This document shows positions 7,852-17,292 of a stretch of DNA of 41,904 nt, in pieces (position 1 is the stretch's first letter; every line of letters begins with the position of its first letter). The position numbers were made by a program, and so were the translations under genes. The DNA comes from Ekhidna sp. GTDB taxonomy: Bacteria; Bacteroidota; Bacteroidia; Cytophagales; Cyclobacteriaceae. Where the stretch lies: positions 1 through 41,904 of the forward strand of contig JABSPG010000007.1 in assembly GCA_013214445.1 (NCBI GenBank), in the 5' to 3' direction. The notes below the pieces were generated by a model. It made no database searches. It worked only from the letters and a program-made list of their open reading frames with translations, and was not told the origin of the DNA.

Positions 7852-8955
7852 TTATTTGTTTCCTTGATTACGTTTAATTGCTCTTTCACGAGCCATTTCA
7901 GAAGTAGACTTTGCAGTCACTGCTGTATCGTTCACCGCTACTTGTACTTGCTTACGCAGGATATTACTCATAGGGCTTTCACTGTCACCATCTTCTAGTG
8001 CAATATCATATGCACATTCTACATAGGCAACAGATTTGTCTTCCATACTCTTGTCACGAAGCTCGGCCACTACAGCACGTTTCGCATCAATAATACTTAG
8101 ACCTGTCACATCCATATCAGATAGTGTTGCCACTTCTGTTACAAATGCAAGTCGCTTAGTTACAAGCTTGTCAATGGCTGCATCGTCAAACTTTGCAGTA
8201 GCATCGGCAAGGGCTTTGTCACTTAGGGCAACTTTATCTAGAGCAGCTTCTAACTTTGCAGTTGCTACATCTAAATCTTTAATACTGTCTGCTACTTTAG
8301 CTTCTGCTTCTACAAGCTTCTTCTCAGTATCAGCCAGTTTGATTTCTGCATCAGATAAAGTAATAGCTTCATCAGCAATCTTTGCACTACCTGCACGACC
8401 ACTTTCAACGATGGCTATGTGGTTAGCTTTAATGTTTGTCTTATAAGCGTCATACTCAAGACCTTTATCAGCTAAGACTAAAGTACAAGTATGGCCAGAA
8501 GATAACTGTGAAACACCTGTATCAATAAGCTCAAGGGCTTCTGCATCATTAATAACAATGTGACCTGCTAACATATTACCGTCAGCTAGAGGGACACCAT
8601 CAAGGTTGCCCTTCTGTAAGTCCTTAGAGTTGTCAATAGATACATCTTCATCAGGGTGGTCAATTGTAATAGGAGCAGAGCGGTAAGACTCAATGCTATC
8701 TTTACAGAATAAATCCGCTTCTAATGTAGCAACCTTAACAATAGAGTTAGGGTCACGGTCAGCAAATAATGCACCACACTCACTAGCTCTGTATTGCATA
8801 ATACCAGTACGCGCAATAGTACAAGGCGCAATCATTGCACCACTATCTTTGAACTTACGTTCACTTGGCATATCACATGCAAAGTCATTTAGCTGTATAG
8901 TAGAAGCTTCATCACTGAAACGAACTACTGCACTAGCTACTAGGCTTTTTCGCAT
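7852..8955 (-). CDS. Prohead protease fused to scaffold (DUF2213-like)
   Basis: 367 residues from ATG at 8955 (MRKSLVASAVVRFSDEAST), with AAAAGGAAATACAG upstream. It overlaps the portal gene by 23 bp. The N-terminal ~170 residues have the DUF2213 pattern (APITIDHPDEDV with the candidate catalytic His, then SQLSSGHTCTLV with the candidate Ser). The region from about residue 190 to 270 is a long Ala/Lys/Asp/Glu coiled coil, typical of a scaffold. The protease would remove the scaffold and mature the capsid. Confidence 0.8.
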   Translation of the reverse strand: MRKSLVASAVVRFSDEASTIQLNDFACDMPSERKFKDSGAMIAPCTIARTGIMQYRASECGALFADRDPNSIVKVATLEADLFCKDSIESYRSAPITIDHPDEDVSIDNSKDLQKGNLDGVPLADGNMLAGHIVINDAEALELIDTGVSQLSSGHTCTLVLADKGLEYDAYKTNIKANHIAIVESGRAGSAKIADEAITLSDAEIKLADTEKKLVEAEAKVADSIKDLDVATAKLEAALDKVALSDKALADATAKFDDAAIDKLVTKRLAFVTEVATLSDMDVTGLSIIDAKRAVVAELRDKSMEDKSVAYVECAYDIALEDGDSESPMSNILRKQVQVAVNDTAVTAKSTSEMARERAIKRNQGNK

Positions 8956-10318
8956 CTGTATTTCCTTTTTCTTTAAGTAAATGTCTTGGCTCAGGTGGCT
9001 TCTGAAATGGTACATCGTGTCCGAACAACTGCTCTTTGTTTATAAGCATCTGTGCATCTTCGGCTGTAATTATGTCAGAGTCAACTAGCATCTGTATAGG
9101 TTCTATCGTCTTCTTAATTCTCTCAGCCTTCTGTAAAGGAGACTCAGGGAATATTGGATTGAACTCATAACGTATCTTATCTATGCCATAGTGAGCTTCA
9201 ATAAGTTTATCAATTATCTTAAGTTTAGGTTTAAATATTGCTTTTTGCAAACCCATAAGTAAATCAATGTAGTTATTTAAATCACTCTCACCTGTAGCGT
9301 TCATGCCATCAGGAGAAGCAGATAAGAATCTAGTTGCAGGTATACCAACTGCGGCCGCTATAATACGTAGGTACTCCCAAATAAGGTCTTTAACCCCGTT
9401 TAGTTGTGCAGTCTTCGTACTGTATTCTTCTGTGCTATCTAATAGTAAGACGTTGTACAGAGATTTAAGTTGCTTCATAACTCGGAAGCGTTTCATTATC
9501 TGAGCTTCACCTTCCTCGCTAGTAAGAATGTCTTGTAGACCTTCAATACTAACTACATCAACAACAGCTTCTTGACACAATTGTGCAGCAGCCTTAGCAG
9601 ATGTATGGAAGTTATCTATTACCTCCATTAGCGGAATCAAGGTACTATCACTGTACCACTGGTTACGCATGAATTCATATAGAGGAAGTTCAGTTGCTTC
9701 AAAGCGAAGTAATCTAGAGTGATGTATAGATGATGCAGAGTTTACAAATTGGTAGTGAGTTGGAAGTCCATAAGTAGGACTCATTGGCTCAGTATCCATA
9801 GTTCCCATAGCATGCATACGAGTTCTATCTATCACTTGTAACGATTTTATACAGCCCTTCTTTAATCGTTTAAGATTAAGTGGCTTACTTAGAGGGCCTG
9901 AACCCTTTATGTCTAGTACTATAAAACAAGTGCCATACACTCTTGCCCACTTATATGCTTCTCTAAACTTATCAGCAATACATAATTCATCATCAGCATC
10001 TCTGCCTTCTTGACTCTCTATGTGTCTCCAAGTACGAGTCATATCTTGCGGTATTATATTACATACTTTCTGGGATACCCAATCCTCACGGTATCTAGCA
10101 GCCAGTTGAACCCAATCAAGGTTCTTACCAGAGTGAGTCCACTTGTTATAAACAGACTTATCATTTTCTCCACCCATACCACTTACGATATTCTCTAACC
10201 CATCATTCATTGTGATAGAACTAGAAGCAGATGAATGCTCTGGTGTTGCATCTTTAAGCACTTGTTGTTGTGCAGAATCTACAATTGCTTGCGCTATTAA
10301 AGTTTTTTGGGCTTCCAT
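8933..10318 (-). CDS. Portal protein (DUF1073-like)
   Basis: 461 residues, MEAQKTLIAQAIVDSAQQQV. The core patterns YREDWVSQKVCNIIPQDMTR, WARVYGTCFIVLDIKG and ITRFLSASPDG-like AAAVGIPATRFLSASPDGMN are those of the DUF1073 portal family. It forms the dodecameric DNA channel at the capsid vertex. Position between terminase and protease agrees. The start has only a weak ribosome-binding site (GGGGTAACCT), 4 nt after the small upstream gene. Confidence 0.82.
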   Translation of the reverse strand: MEAQKTLIAQAIVDSAQQQVLKDATPEHSSASSSITMNDGLENIVSGMGGENDKSVYNKWTHSGKNLDWVQLAARYREDWVSQKVCNIIPQDMTRTWRHIESQEGRDADDELCIADKFREAYKWARVYGTCFIVLDIKGSGPLSKPLNLKRLKKGCIKSLQVIDRTRMHAMGTMDTEPMSPTYGLPTHYQFVNSASSIHHSRLLRFEATELPLYEFMRNQWYSDSTLIPLMEVIDNFHTSAKAAAQLCQEAVVDVVSIEGLQDILTSEEGEAQIMKRFRVMKQLKSLYNVLLLDSTEEYSTKTAQLNGVKDLIWEYLRIIAAAVGIPATRFLSASPDGMNATGESDLNNYIDLLMGLQKAIFKPKLKIIDKLIEAHYGIDKIRYEFNPIFPESPLQKAERIKKTIEPIQMLVDSDIITAEDAQMLINKEQLFGHDVPFQKPPEPRHLLKEKGNTDAKKPSS

Positions 10319-10321
10319 AGG

Positions 10322-10504
10322 TTACCCCTTTTTGCTAGAGAAACCATTAGGCTTCTCTATATATAGTCCACTCGCAGTAGTAATGGCAAGTTCTGCTTTA
10401 CTAGATTTACAAGTTATCACTGCAATTATGCAGCCCTGTTCATCTAATATAGCTAACCTGTCATTATCTTTAGAGCGACTATCTAAACGTGTTTGTAATG
10501 GCAT
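10322..10504 (-). CDS. Small protein with CsrA-like strand pattern (tentative)
   Basis: 60 residues from ATG at 10504, overlapping the terminase TAA by one base, so translation is coupled. The pattern LAILDEQGCIIAVITCKSSK then AELAITTASGLYIEK can be aligned loosely with the beta strands of CsrA/RsmA (LMIGDEVTVTVL...IGVNAP). The canonical CsrA N-terminus and the terminal RNA-binding Arg are not clear. It may be a CsrA-like RNA-binding protein or an unrelated small beta protein linked to packaging. Confidence 0.55.
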   Translation of the reverse strand: MPLQTRLDSRSKDNDRLAILDEQGCIIAVITCKSSKAELAITTASGLYIEKPNGFSSKKG

Positions 10505-12522
10505 TATACCCACCCACTGTAGTCCATTCTATTACCAGTAAATGCAATGACAACCGCATCAGAGAAATTGTCGACTACATCATCGTGTCCAGTACCACTA
10601 CCTTGTCCAGTCATACCTAGTACCTCACGAGATACGTGTGCAGCATGCTTGTGGTTAGCAGGTACTAGGATACGACCTTGAGCAAAGTAGGGCGCTGTAT
10701 TCATAAATCTAGCTATCTTATCATTACCTGACTTATCTCTAGGTACAGGCTTAAGGCTAATCTTTCCCTCTCTAGCAAATTGCTGATTGAGGAATTGACC
10801 GCTAGACTTATCTTCCATAAATAAAGCTCTAGGCATCATCTTTGGAAATCTCATGTCAAGTTTCTTATGCTTGTCCCAGAAGTCCTTAATGATTATGGAT
10901 AACTCGGGAGTTTCCCACTTGCCTAAAGTTATATCTATAAGCACTAGTTTGTTATCTTTAGTAACACCCCAGTAGCATATTACAGAGTAGTCTGAATAAG
11001 TCTTAGTTGTAGATGCTGTATCAGCAGTCATGAACGTATACTTAATAGTACTCTTATCTAATTCATCGTACTCCACCCACCACTCGTCCTGAATAACACC
11101 AGAGCCTTTAGCACTAGGGTCACCCATATACTGAGAGTTGAACGTGTATGGTGTCGCCAACTCCATAGCTTCTAGAGACTTAAGACTCTTACGAGCAGCC
11201 CATAGAGCAGACTTAGGAGCCTTACGTTCTAAGTCATATAAGATTGGCTTAACATGTGTGTATGCTTGTTTCTTTATAATCTTATCATACCATTCTTGTG
11301 AACCTGTATTAGGCTCTACTATAGCTGGCATATTTAACCAGTCATAAGTATCGGTAGAGTTACCTCTTAATAGGTAGCCTACTAAGTCTTCATCATGAAC
11401 ACGTTGCATTATAATTGCCATCGCTGTTCTGGGACACTCAATAGGGTTGCCATCATCATCATCTATAGAACCATCATTGGCTAGACGAGACATAAAGGTG
11501 TTATCGAAACGGTCGTTTATTTCTGAACGAACTGTGTTAGAGTAAGCATCTTTCGGCTTAATAACATCATCCACTACAAACACACCTGCATACTCAGGTA
11601 TAAGTAGTCCTGCACCTTTACCAGTCATTTTACCACCAGTTGGTACAGCGTGCATTACTCCTTGCTTAGTAGTACCCCAACGCTCTAAGGAACGCTTGTT
11701 AGGGTCTATACGTACTTTAGGAAATACCCTTTGAAATAAAGGGTCAGTCATAATTGTACGTATGTAACCACTAGACTCTTGTACAACATCATCAGCATAA
11801 GATGTAATAATGTTATGAGAGTTAGGGTTATAACAGAAGGAGTAAAGAGGAAGAAAGATAGACAGAACCTGTGTTTTAGAATGTCTTGGTGGTATACATA
11901 CGATAACTCTATCGCGCTTACCATCTACTATATCTTGACATACCTGAAACACAGTGGAGTGAAAGTCCTGCATCTGAAACTTAAAGCCCATCTGTATCCA
12001 GAAACACCACTTACTAAACTCCTCGAAAGAAGTTAGCAGGTGTTCTCGAATCAAGGTACAGTCTTCTACTGATATAGAATCAATAGCAACTTCCCTAGGG
12101 GTGTTAAGTATTGCATCGAACTGGCTTATCTCTTCTCCTTCCTCTTTGGCTACATTCACAGTGTCCCCTGCTTTACGGTCGAATAAACCTTCCGTTATAA
12201 GCTTCTTAAGTTCCACTGAGTATGTAGTACTATTCTTTTGGTCACCCTTTTTAAGGGATATGACTTGAGCGCGTAGTAGCTCATTAGCTAAAGCATTACC
12301 TGAGAGACCCTGACCTTCTATCTCTCCTTGAATATCCTTACAGTAAGATTCACAAAGTTCATGACTAGATTGCATAAACTTACGTAGTAACGGTAAGGAT
12401 TTATTAATGCCTCTTGCTCTGGATACCTTTAACAAGTCCCCATAGTTATACTTGAGTTGGTATACAACTAGACTGTCATAGTCTTCGTCTCTTTCTAATT
12501 CCTGCTCTAAGGACATTTCCAC
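10504..12522 (-). CDS. terL: Terminase large subunit
   Basis: 672 residues. Walker A-type motif VIVCIPPRHSKTQVLS, Walker B-type AGVFVVDDVIKP, and a C-terminal RNase H-like nuclease beginning FMTADTASTTKTYSDYSVIC (catalytic Asp) with downstream FMEDKSSG and a terminal HDDVVDNFSDAV. It packages DNA through the portal encoded next. About 150 N-terminal residues precede the ATPase, longer than many terminases. The start is GTG at 12522 (8 nt after GAGGT), with ATG at 12516 as alternative. No separate small terminase is visible in the window. Confidence 0.92.
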   Translation of the reverse strand: MEMSLEQELERDEDYDSLVVYQLKYNYGDLLKVSRARGINKSLPLLRKFMQSSHELCESYCKDIQGEIEGQGLSGNALANELLRAQVISLKKGDQKNSTTYSVELKKLITEGLFDRKAGDTVNVAKEEGEEISQFDAILNTPREVAIDSISVEDCTLIREHLLTSFEEFSKWCFWIQMGFKFQMQDFHSTVFQVCQDIVDGKRDRVIVCIPPRHSKTQVLSIFLPLYSFCYNPNSHNIITSYADDVVQESSGYIRTIMTDPLFQRVFPKVRIDPNKRSLERWGTTKQGVMHAVPTGGKMTGKGAGLLIPEYAGVFVVDDVIKPKDAYSNTVRSEINDRFDNTFMSRLANDGSIDDDDGNPIECPRTAMAIIMQRVHDEDLVGYLLRGNSTDTYDWLNMPAIVEPNTGSQEWYDKIIKKQAYTHVKPILYDLERKAPKSALWAARKSLKSLEAMELATPYTFNSQYMGDPSAKGSGVIQDEWWVEYDELDKSTIKYTFMTADTASTTKTYSDYSVICYWGVTKDNKLVLIDITLGKWETPELSIIIKDFWDKHKKLDMRFPKMMPRALFMEDKSSGQFLNQQFAREGKISLKPVPRDKSGNDKIARFMNTAPYFAQGRILVPANHKHAAHVSREVLGMTGQGSGTGHDDVVDNFSDAVVIAFTGNRMDYSGWV

Positions 12523-12523
12523 T

Positions 12524-12685
12524 TTAAAATACCTCTGTAGGTGCTTGTTCTGGTATTGCCTTTGCTAGTGGTATTGTTCTACCTGACGTATCGCCTTGGC
12601 AATGTGGGCAGGGTTCGCCACTTAATCGGTCACCTATATGAAGTATTACTCCACATGTACCGCAACTTGTTTCTGATTCTCTCAT
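12524..12685 (-). CDS. Small zinc-ribbon protein (not in ORF track)
   Basis: 53 residues, MRESETSCGTCGVILHIGDR, from ATG at 12685 with a strong AGGAGTTACTG site. Two pairs, CGTC and CPHC, about 20 residues apart, form a likely zinc ribbon; the C-terminal tail is Pro/Ala-rich. Its stop lies just ahead of the terminase start, so the two are probably co-translated. The position is that often held by small terminase or packaging cofactors, but nothing in the sequence proves such a role. Confidence 0.7.
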   Translation of the reverse strand: MRESETSCGTCGVILHIGDRLSGEPCPHCQGDTSGRTIPLAKAIPEQAPTEVF

Positions 12686-12695
12686 CAGTAACTCC

Positions 12696-12731
12696 TAAAA
12701 TTACAAGGGCATATTTCAGCCCCTATACAAT
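12696..12731 (-). terminator. Terminator-like hairpin after nrdB
   Basis: The minus strand has ATTGTA-T-AGGG ... CCCT-TGTAAT (about 10 pairs, two G-U, one bulge, ~11-nt loop) followed by TTTT. It begins at the nrdB stop codon and separates the nucleotide-metabolism operon from the packaging genes. The U-run is short, so termination may be partial. Confidence 0.6.
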
Positions 12732-13741
12732 TACAACTTCTTCAAGCCTTTATACTTGCTAAAGTTAATGTGTCCTACTAAACCTTCATGGTCGTAGGCG
12801 GTCTCTTTCTTCTCAAAGAAGTTAGAGTGCTGTTCTCCACCCAATACGAATGCCATCCATTCTAAAGGGTTCTTAACAGGTTGTACTTCAAAACCTAACT
12901 GGTGAAGTCGCACTTGTCCAAGATACGTAATGTACTCTTTCATCTGCTCCTTCGTCATGTCTTGTTGGTCGCCCATTTCAAACACTAAATCAATGAACTT
13001 GTGTTCAGCACTTACATAAGCATTTACCATGTTAGTGATAAATAGATAAAGTTCTTCTATCTCAGCTTGTGTAAGGTCTGCATTAATGATTGCCTTAAGC
13101 ATCACTATGTTACCCTCTACATGACGTTCTTCATCACGTAGCGACCACTCATTAATTGTATTGGTGCCAAGCATAAGGCCGAAGCGCTTAAGGTTAAGCA
13201 TACAAGCGAAAGCACCAAATAAGCATATACCCTCAGCAAGTAGAAGTTGTACAAGAGTTTTAGCAAAGTCTAATGGCTTGCTATGGTCACGACCGTCTAT
13301 ACCTGTCATAAGGTCTATCTTGTCCTGCATCTCTTTGTACTCCATAAACTCACCCCAAGTTGAATCGGGAAAGTCTAAGGTCTCTACAGCTAGTGCATAA
13401 GACCTTTGATGTACACCTTCTTTACTACCTGCTGTAAGTAGCCAGTTTCTAGCTTCATTGTTCTTTACATGTGGAACAAGAATAGCATAAAGCTCTCCTG
13501 CACCTACGTCCATCTGAGTAAACAACGAAAGCATTTTGCTTAGGTTATTTTTATTAGACTCATGTGATACGTCTTTAGTAGCTAGGCCACCTTCTGTATG
13601 GAACTGTGAAACATCTGTAGATAACTCTATTTGGTTTTCATGCCAAGCTAGGCCTATGTTCTGTTCAGCAGCAAAACTCATTAGTTTAGGAAACTTAAAA
13701 GGCCTGTACTGTACTGTTGGTGTAAATATACTATCAGCCAT
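12731..13741 (-). CDS. nrdB: Class I ribonucleotide reductase, small (radical) subunit
   Basis: 336 residues from ATG at 13741 (MADSIFTPTVQYRPF). The start overlaps the nrdA stop and has AGAGG 5 nt upstream; the ORF-track start lies deeper in nrdA. The di-iron ligands and radical tyrosine are recognisable: the Asp in LFTQMDVGAGEL; E-x-x-H and the Tyr in KEGVHQRSYALA; the Glu in LLAEGICLFGAF; E-x-x-H in RDEERHVEGN. It generates the tyrosyl radical used by NrdA. A terminator-like hairpin follows the gene. Confidence 0.93.
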   Translation of the reverse strand: MADSIFTPTVQYRPFKFPKLMSFAAEQNIGLAWHENQIELSTDVSQFHTEGGLATKDVSHESNKNNLSKMLSLFTQMDVGAGELYAILVPHVKNNEARNWLLTAGSKEGVHQRSYALAVETLDFPDSTWGEFMEYKEMQDKIDLMTGIDGRDHSKPLDFAKTLVQLLLAEGICLFGAFACMLNLKRFGLMLGTNTINEWSLRDEERHVEGNIVMLKAIINADLTQAEIEELYLFITNMVNAYVSAEHKFIDLVFEMGDQQDMTKEQMKEYITYLGQVRLHQLGFEVQPVKNPLEWMAFVLGGEQHSNFFEKKETAYDHEGLVGHINFSKYKGLKKL

Positions 13742-15581
13742 CACAACCTCTACATTCGTTTTCTTCAAAGGAGATTGAAACATCTACTCTGTTTAATGGT
13801 TGAGTTACTTCCGTACTGGCTGTAACTTTCTCTTCTGCTCTACAATAGTACATAGTCTTGACTCCCTTCCTCCACGCTAAAACATGTAAGTCTGAGAACC
13901 ACTCTTTACTAGTACCTGTACGTACCTGAATATTTAATGATGCAGCTTGACATAGGTAAGGCTGTCTTTCAGCAGCTACTTCTATAACCCATGTTTGGTC
14001 TACTTCTTTAAACGTCTTGAATACTAACTTTTCATGGTCAGATAGGCAAGCCAGATGTTGAACAGAACCTTTATGTGCATTAATGTCTAGCCAGACTTCT
14101 TCCGTATCCATACCTAAAGTGGCTAAGATAGTTTGAAGATGTGGGTTCTTTATAATGAAAGTTCCCGTACGTCCTGCACTTACAAACACGTTAGCCTTCC
14201 ACAACTCTATGCCCGGACTTACGTTAATAAGTGAGCTAGTGCTAGCATTAGGTGCGATTGCCATAAGATGACTGTTTCGCATACCTGAGCCTTTACAGTC
14301 TGGAGCTTCACCACGTTCAGTAGCGAGTTGCTTTGATGCTGCAATAGCTTGGGCTTTAATGTTTGAATAAGCTTTATGTGTATATTGTACATTGGAGTTA
14401 AACCCGCCTGATTCAAATGGGATTGAGTTACGTTGTAAGTAGCTGTGCCAACCTAAAGTACCCATACCTAATGCACGTTCCATTTTAGCACTATACACTG
14501 CACGACTTAACTCTGGTGGAGCAAGTCGTATAAAGTACTCAAGAATATTATCTAGGTATCGTATTACATCTGCTACTAGTGCAGTATCTTTCCATTCATC
14601 ATATAAGTCCATGTTAAGTGAACTTAAGCAACAAACAGCAGTACGAAATTCATCAGTCATCAATGTTATTTCTGTACACAAGTTAGATTGTAATACTTTG
14701 TAGTCTGGATTAGTTATCCATTCGGGTAGATTGCCATTTACTGTATCAATAAAGTTAAGGAATGGTTCGCCAGTTTCGTAGCGTAAGTCCAGTAGTTTCT
14801 CCCATACTTCACCAGCATCTAGAAATCTCCCAGTAGCTCCATGTTTAGGGTCAATCAATTCATACTTCTCACCTGCAAACATAGCATACATAAATGAGTC
14901 AGGAATATTTACACCATTATTTAGGTTAAAACATTTCTTGTTAGCGTCACCACCAATAGGTTCACGCATAGTTATGAATGACATGATTTCTGGGTGGTCA
15001 ATATTTAGGTAAGCAGCAATGGAGCCTCTACGTGATTCAGTTTGCTTATAAGCTAAAGCATCTGCATCATAACCTTTCATATGTGCCATTACACCAGTAG
15101 ACTTCTTATCAGGTGCGCGCATTGTAGGTGCAATACCTATCCCGCCACCATTCATACTAATACTACGAGTTTCGTTAGAGGCACTCAGTAAGCCCTCTTT
15201 AGTATCAGGTATCATAGTTAAGAAACAAGAGATTGGTAAACCTCTGGGTGTTACCTTGTAACTAAGCCAATTAGCAAAGTGTGAAAACTCTGAACGTCCT
15301 TGGCACTTCTCAGGCCAACGTACCTCTTGTGCATTACTTAGTACAGGGCTAGCAGGAGTAAAACGTAGTAGACTCATATGGTCATACATACGTTGTGCAA
15401 ACTCATAGTCACCAAAACAGTATGCAGTAGCAGCACGAGCATAACCCTGTTGAGGACTAGTTTCATGCTCCATACGATAGAAGCCTTCTCTAGTCAGCAT
15501 TTCGAAACCCTGCTCTGGTAAGAGAGAGTCTCTACTATAATCAATGTCAATACCTAGGTATTTAGTTTTTTCTAGCTTCAT
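13734..15581 (-). CDS. nrdA: Class I ribonucleotide reductase, large (catalytic) subunit
   Basis: 615 residues from ATG at 15581 (MKLEKTKYLGID), overlapping thyX by 20 bp. Active-site elements are present: Cys in GLPISCFLTM, Asn/Cys/Glu in QSNLCTEITL, the second redox Cys in AVCCLSSLN, and the radical-transfer pair in KTMYYCRAE. The C-terminus ends ECRGCDG, a swinging-arm cysteine pair. It lacks the ATP-cone that begins longer NrdA proteins such as the ~760-residue E. coli enzyme, so dATP feedback control is probably absent. It reduces NDPs to dNDPs with NrdB. Confidence 0.93.
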   Translation of the reverse strand: MKLEKTKYLGIDIDYSRDSLLPEQGFEMLTREGFYRMEHETSPQQGYARAATAYCFGDYEFAQRMYDHMSLLRFTPASPVLSNAQEVRWPEKCQGRSEFSHFANWLSYKVTPRGLPISCFLTMIPDTKEGLLSASNETRSISMNGGGIGIAPTMRAPDKKSTGVMAHMKGYDADALAYKQTESRRGSIAAYLNIDHPEIMSFITMREPIGGDANKKCFNLNNGVNIPDSFMYAMFAGEKYELIDPKHGATGRFLDAGEVWEKLLDLRYETGEPFLNFIDTVNGNLPEWITNPDYKVLQSNLCTEITLMTDEFRTAVCCLSSLNMDLYDEWKDTALVADVIRYLDNILEYFIRLAPPELSRAVYSAKMERALGMGTLGWHSYLQRNSIPFESGGFNSNVQYTHKAYSNIKAQAIAASKQLATERGEAPDCKGSGMRNSHLMAIAPNASTSSLINVSPGIELWKANVFVSAGRTGTFIIKNPHLQTILATLGMDTEEVWLDINAHKGSVQHLACLSDHEKLVFKTFKEVDQTWVIEVAAERQPYLCQAASLNIQVRTGTSKEWFSDLHVLAWRKGVKTMYYCRAEEKVTASTEVTQPLNRVDVSISFEENECRGCDG

Positions 15582-16416
15582 CTTCAATTTCTCTACGGTA
15601 TTGTGCCCAACCAGTAAAGTTACATTTCTCTTGACCTATACGGCAAGGTGTAGCTTGATGCTCGAATGGGCTTGCATGCAGTGGTTCTCCACCAACAAGA
15701 CGTTTATATATAGATAGCGCTTTCTCTACACTATCATCTAATGTTCTATAACTAACTTGTGCACAACAAGATGCAGATAACTGTTTAGCAATTTTCAGTG
15801 GGCTAGCCACATCTTCACCTGCAATACGGTTAAGGCGTTGTGCCTCTTCTGTGCAAGCAATCATTGCTTTAGTGTCTACATAAGGTAAGTGCCAACCAGT
15901 TTGTTCTAACTGTGCAGGTTCACTACAGTGCATTTGTGAAGCCATTACTTTTGCAAGTTGCATGATTTCAGGTTGTGCATCTTTATGATTGCGTAGGCTA
16001 AACCAGTTAGTATAGTCAGTAGCAGTTACTACAACTTTAATATGTTGGTAAGGTTCAAGCACACGGTTAGCGTTTTGCTTATGAGCGCCTAACTTAGCCA
16101 TGTCCTCAGCAGTTATACAAGCACCTCTAGCTGAATCTACCCAAAGATTATTCAAGTCATTTATTAGAGTGCCATTGGTAATAAACTTACCTTGCATACC
16201 TGATTGTTCTTGAGTCCAGATAGGCATAACAGTATCATTTAATACTAAGTCTATCATCTTCTCTACAGGTATTGCACGACTACTTGCAGCATTACGGCTG
16301 AATACTCTATGAGTCATAAATTCCGCATGTACATAACGTGGGTAAACAAGTTCGAATGTAGTAATTCGTTCACCAGCTTTGCTGATTGAATCAGCTATAA
16401 TCTTTGCAGTTATCAC
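15562..16416 (-). CDS. thyX: Flavin-dependent thymidylate synthase
   Basis: 284 residues, MITAKIIADSISKAGERITT. The ThyX signature R-H-R-x7-S appears in variant form in FMTHRVFSRNAASSRAIPVE. Further ThyX-like segments are NWFSLRNHKDAQPEIMQLA and the C-terminal CNFTGWAQYRREIEDE. The enzyme methylates dUMP to dTMP with FADH2 and methylene-folate. The ATG overlaps the TGA of the upstream gene by 4 bp. The operon is thyX-nrdA-nrdB. Confidence 0.88.
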   Translation of the reverse strand: MITAKIIADSISKAGERITTFELVYPRYVHAEFMTHRVFSRNAASSRAIPVEKMIDLVLNDTVMPIWTQEQSGMQGKFITNGTLINDLNNLWVDSARGACITAEDMAKLGAHKQNANRVLEPYQHIKVVVTATDYTNWFSLRNHKDAQPEIMQLAKVMASQMHCSEPAQLEQTGWHLPYVDTKAMIACTEEAQRLNRIAGEDVASPLKIAKQLSASCCAQVSYRTLDDSVEKALSIYKRLVGGEPLHASPFEHQATPCRIGQEKCNFTGWAQYRREIEDEARKN

Positions 16417-16706
16417 AAGGCGTCCTCCAACTTGGATAAAGTACTTACCTTGTCTTGTGCAAGTTCTAAGTTCTTAGTATTTATTTCGTGCTGCTCTAGA
16501 AGTATCCCAATTACTTTATCTTTCAACTTCAAGTCAGTAATCTTTACAGTCCCATGGCCAACACCTGTGCGGCTTTCTGATATAGACATATCTATGCGCT
16601 CTAGGTTGGTGGTCTTATTACTAGGCATTCTGTTGAAAGTGGCCTTTTGGGTTGCCAAACTTTCCATACTGCCGTACAGTTTAAGTACTCTATCTCTTAA
16701 GTTCAT
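16413..16706 (-). CDS. Small helical protein of unknown function
   Basis: 97 residues, MNLRDRVLKLYGSMESLATQ, with AGAGGACTACTGAC before the ATG. It is charged and mostly helical, with a C-terminal coiled-coil-like stretch (GILLEQHEINTKNLELAQDK). It is translationally coupled to thyX by an ATGA overlap. No recognised motif. Confidence 0.65.
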   Translation of the reverse strand: MNLRDRVLKLYGSMESLATQKATFNRMPSNKTTNLERIDMSISESRTGVGHGTVKITDLKLKDKVIGILLEQHEINTKNLELAQDKVSTLSKLEDAL

Positions 16707-16718
16707 GTCAGTAGTCCT

Positions 16719-17291
16719 CTACTTTAGTTTATTTAAGATTGCATCAAGTGCAGCCATAGGGTTATCTTCTTCCAGTTGTAGGTCAAAGACTTGAATGTTT
16801 GTATTAGGCATATTCACTACAGAATCTTTGTAGTAGTTACGACTGTCTCCATTGAAGTTATATCCATTCCTGTGCATACGAACTATTAAGACTTTATCTG
16901 CTGCTTCTGCCACAGGTTTAAGTTCTTCTTCCCAACCTCCACCATCACTAAAGACATTACTGCCTAGTTCAAGTTTCTCTGCTGCTTTGATACCGAAGTA
17001 GTCTGCACCATGATAAGGTTTGAATATATCTTCTGACACATGTATTAGACCTTCACGAGGTGTTATTTTATTCGCATGGAAGAAGGAGCTATTGTGCGTA
17101 TCTTTCATAAGTCTATGAGTACAGATAAGCTTAGTTTCTTCCATAGTGATACCATAGTACGCTGTAAAGGCTTTATATAGAGCGTCTTTAAACTCCATCT
17201 TCTTGCTAGGTTTGATATGCTCTATAAACAAATTTGCTATAGTATCTTTACCAGAGAAAGGTGGAGCATTTAATATTATTACTGTTTTCAT
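16719..17291 (-). CDS. Deoxynucleoside monophosphate kinase-like P-loop protein
   Basis: 190 residues from ATG at 17291 (MKTVIILNAPPFSGKDTIAN). The upstream ORF extension is rejected because GAGG lies 10 nt before this ATG and the preceding gene's TAG ends just ahead. The P-loop APPFSGKDT is followed by KMEFKDALYKAF and VLIVRMHRNGYNF, as in the phage T4 gp1-like dNMP kinase group. It would convert dNMPs to dNDPs, consistent with the nearby thyX and nrdAB genes. Substrate range is inferred. Confidence 0.78.
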   Translation of the reverse strand: MKTVIILNAPPFSGKDTIANLFIEHIKPSKKMEFKDALYKAFTAYYGITMEETKLICTHRLMKDTHNSSFFHANKITPREGLIHVSEDIFKPYHGADYFGIKAAEKLELGSNVFSDGGGWEEELKPVAEAADKVLIVRMHRNGYNFNGDSRNYYKDSVVNMPNTNIQVFDLQLEEDNPMAALDAILNKLK

Positions 17292-17292
17292 A

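Noticed and set aside
13161-13400. Plus-strand ORFs opposite nrdA/nrdB and other structural genes in the track
   Set aside because: They are shadows of strongly supported minus-strand genes and lack ribosome-binding sites.
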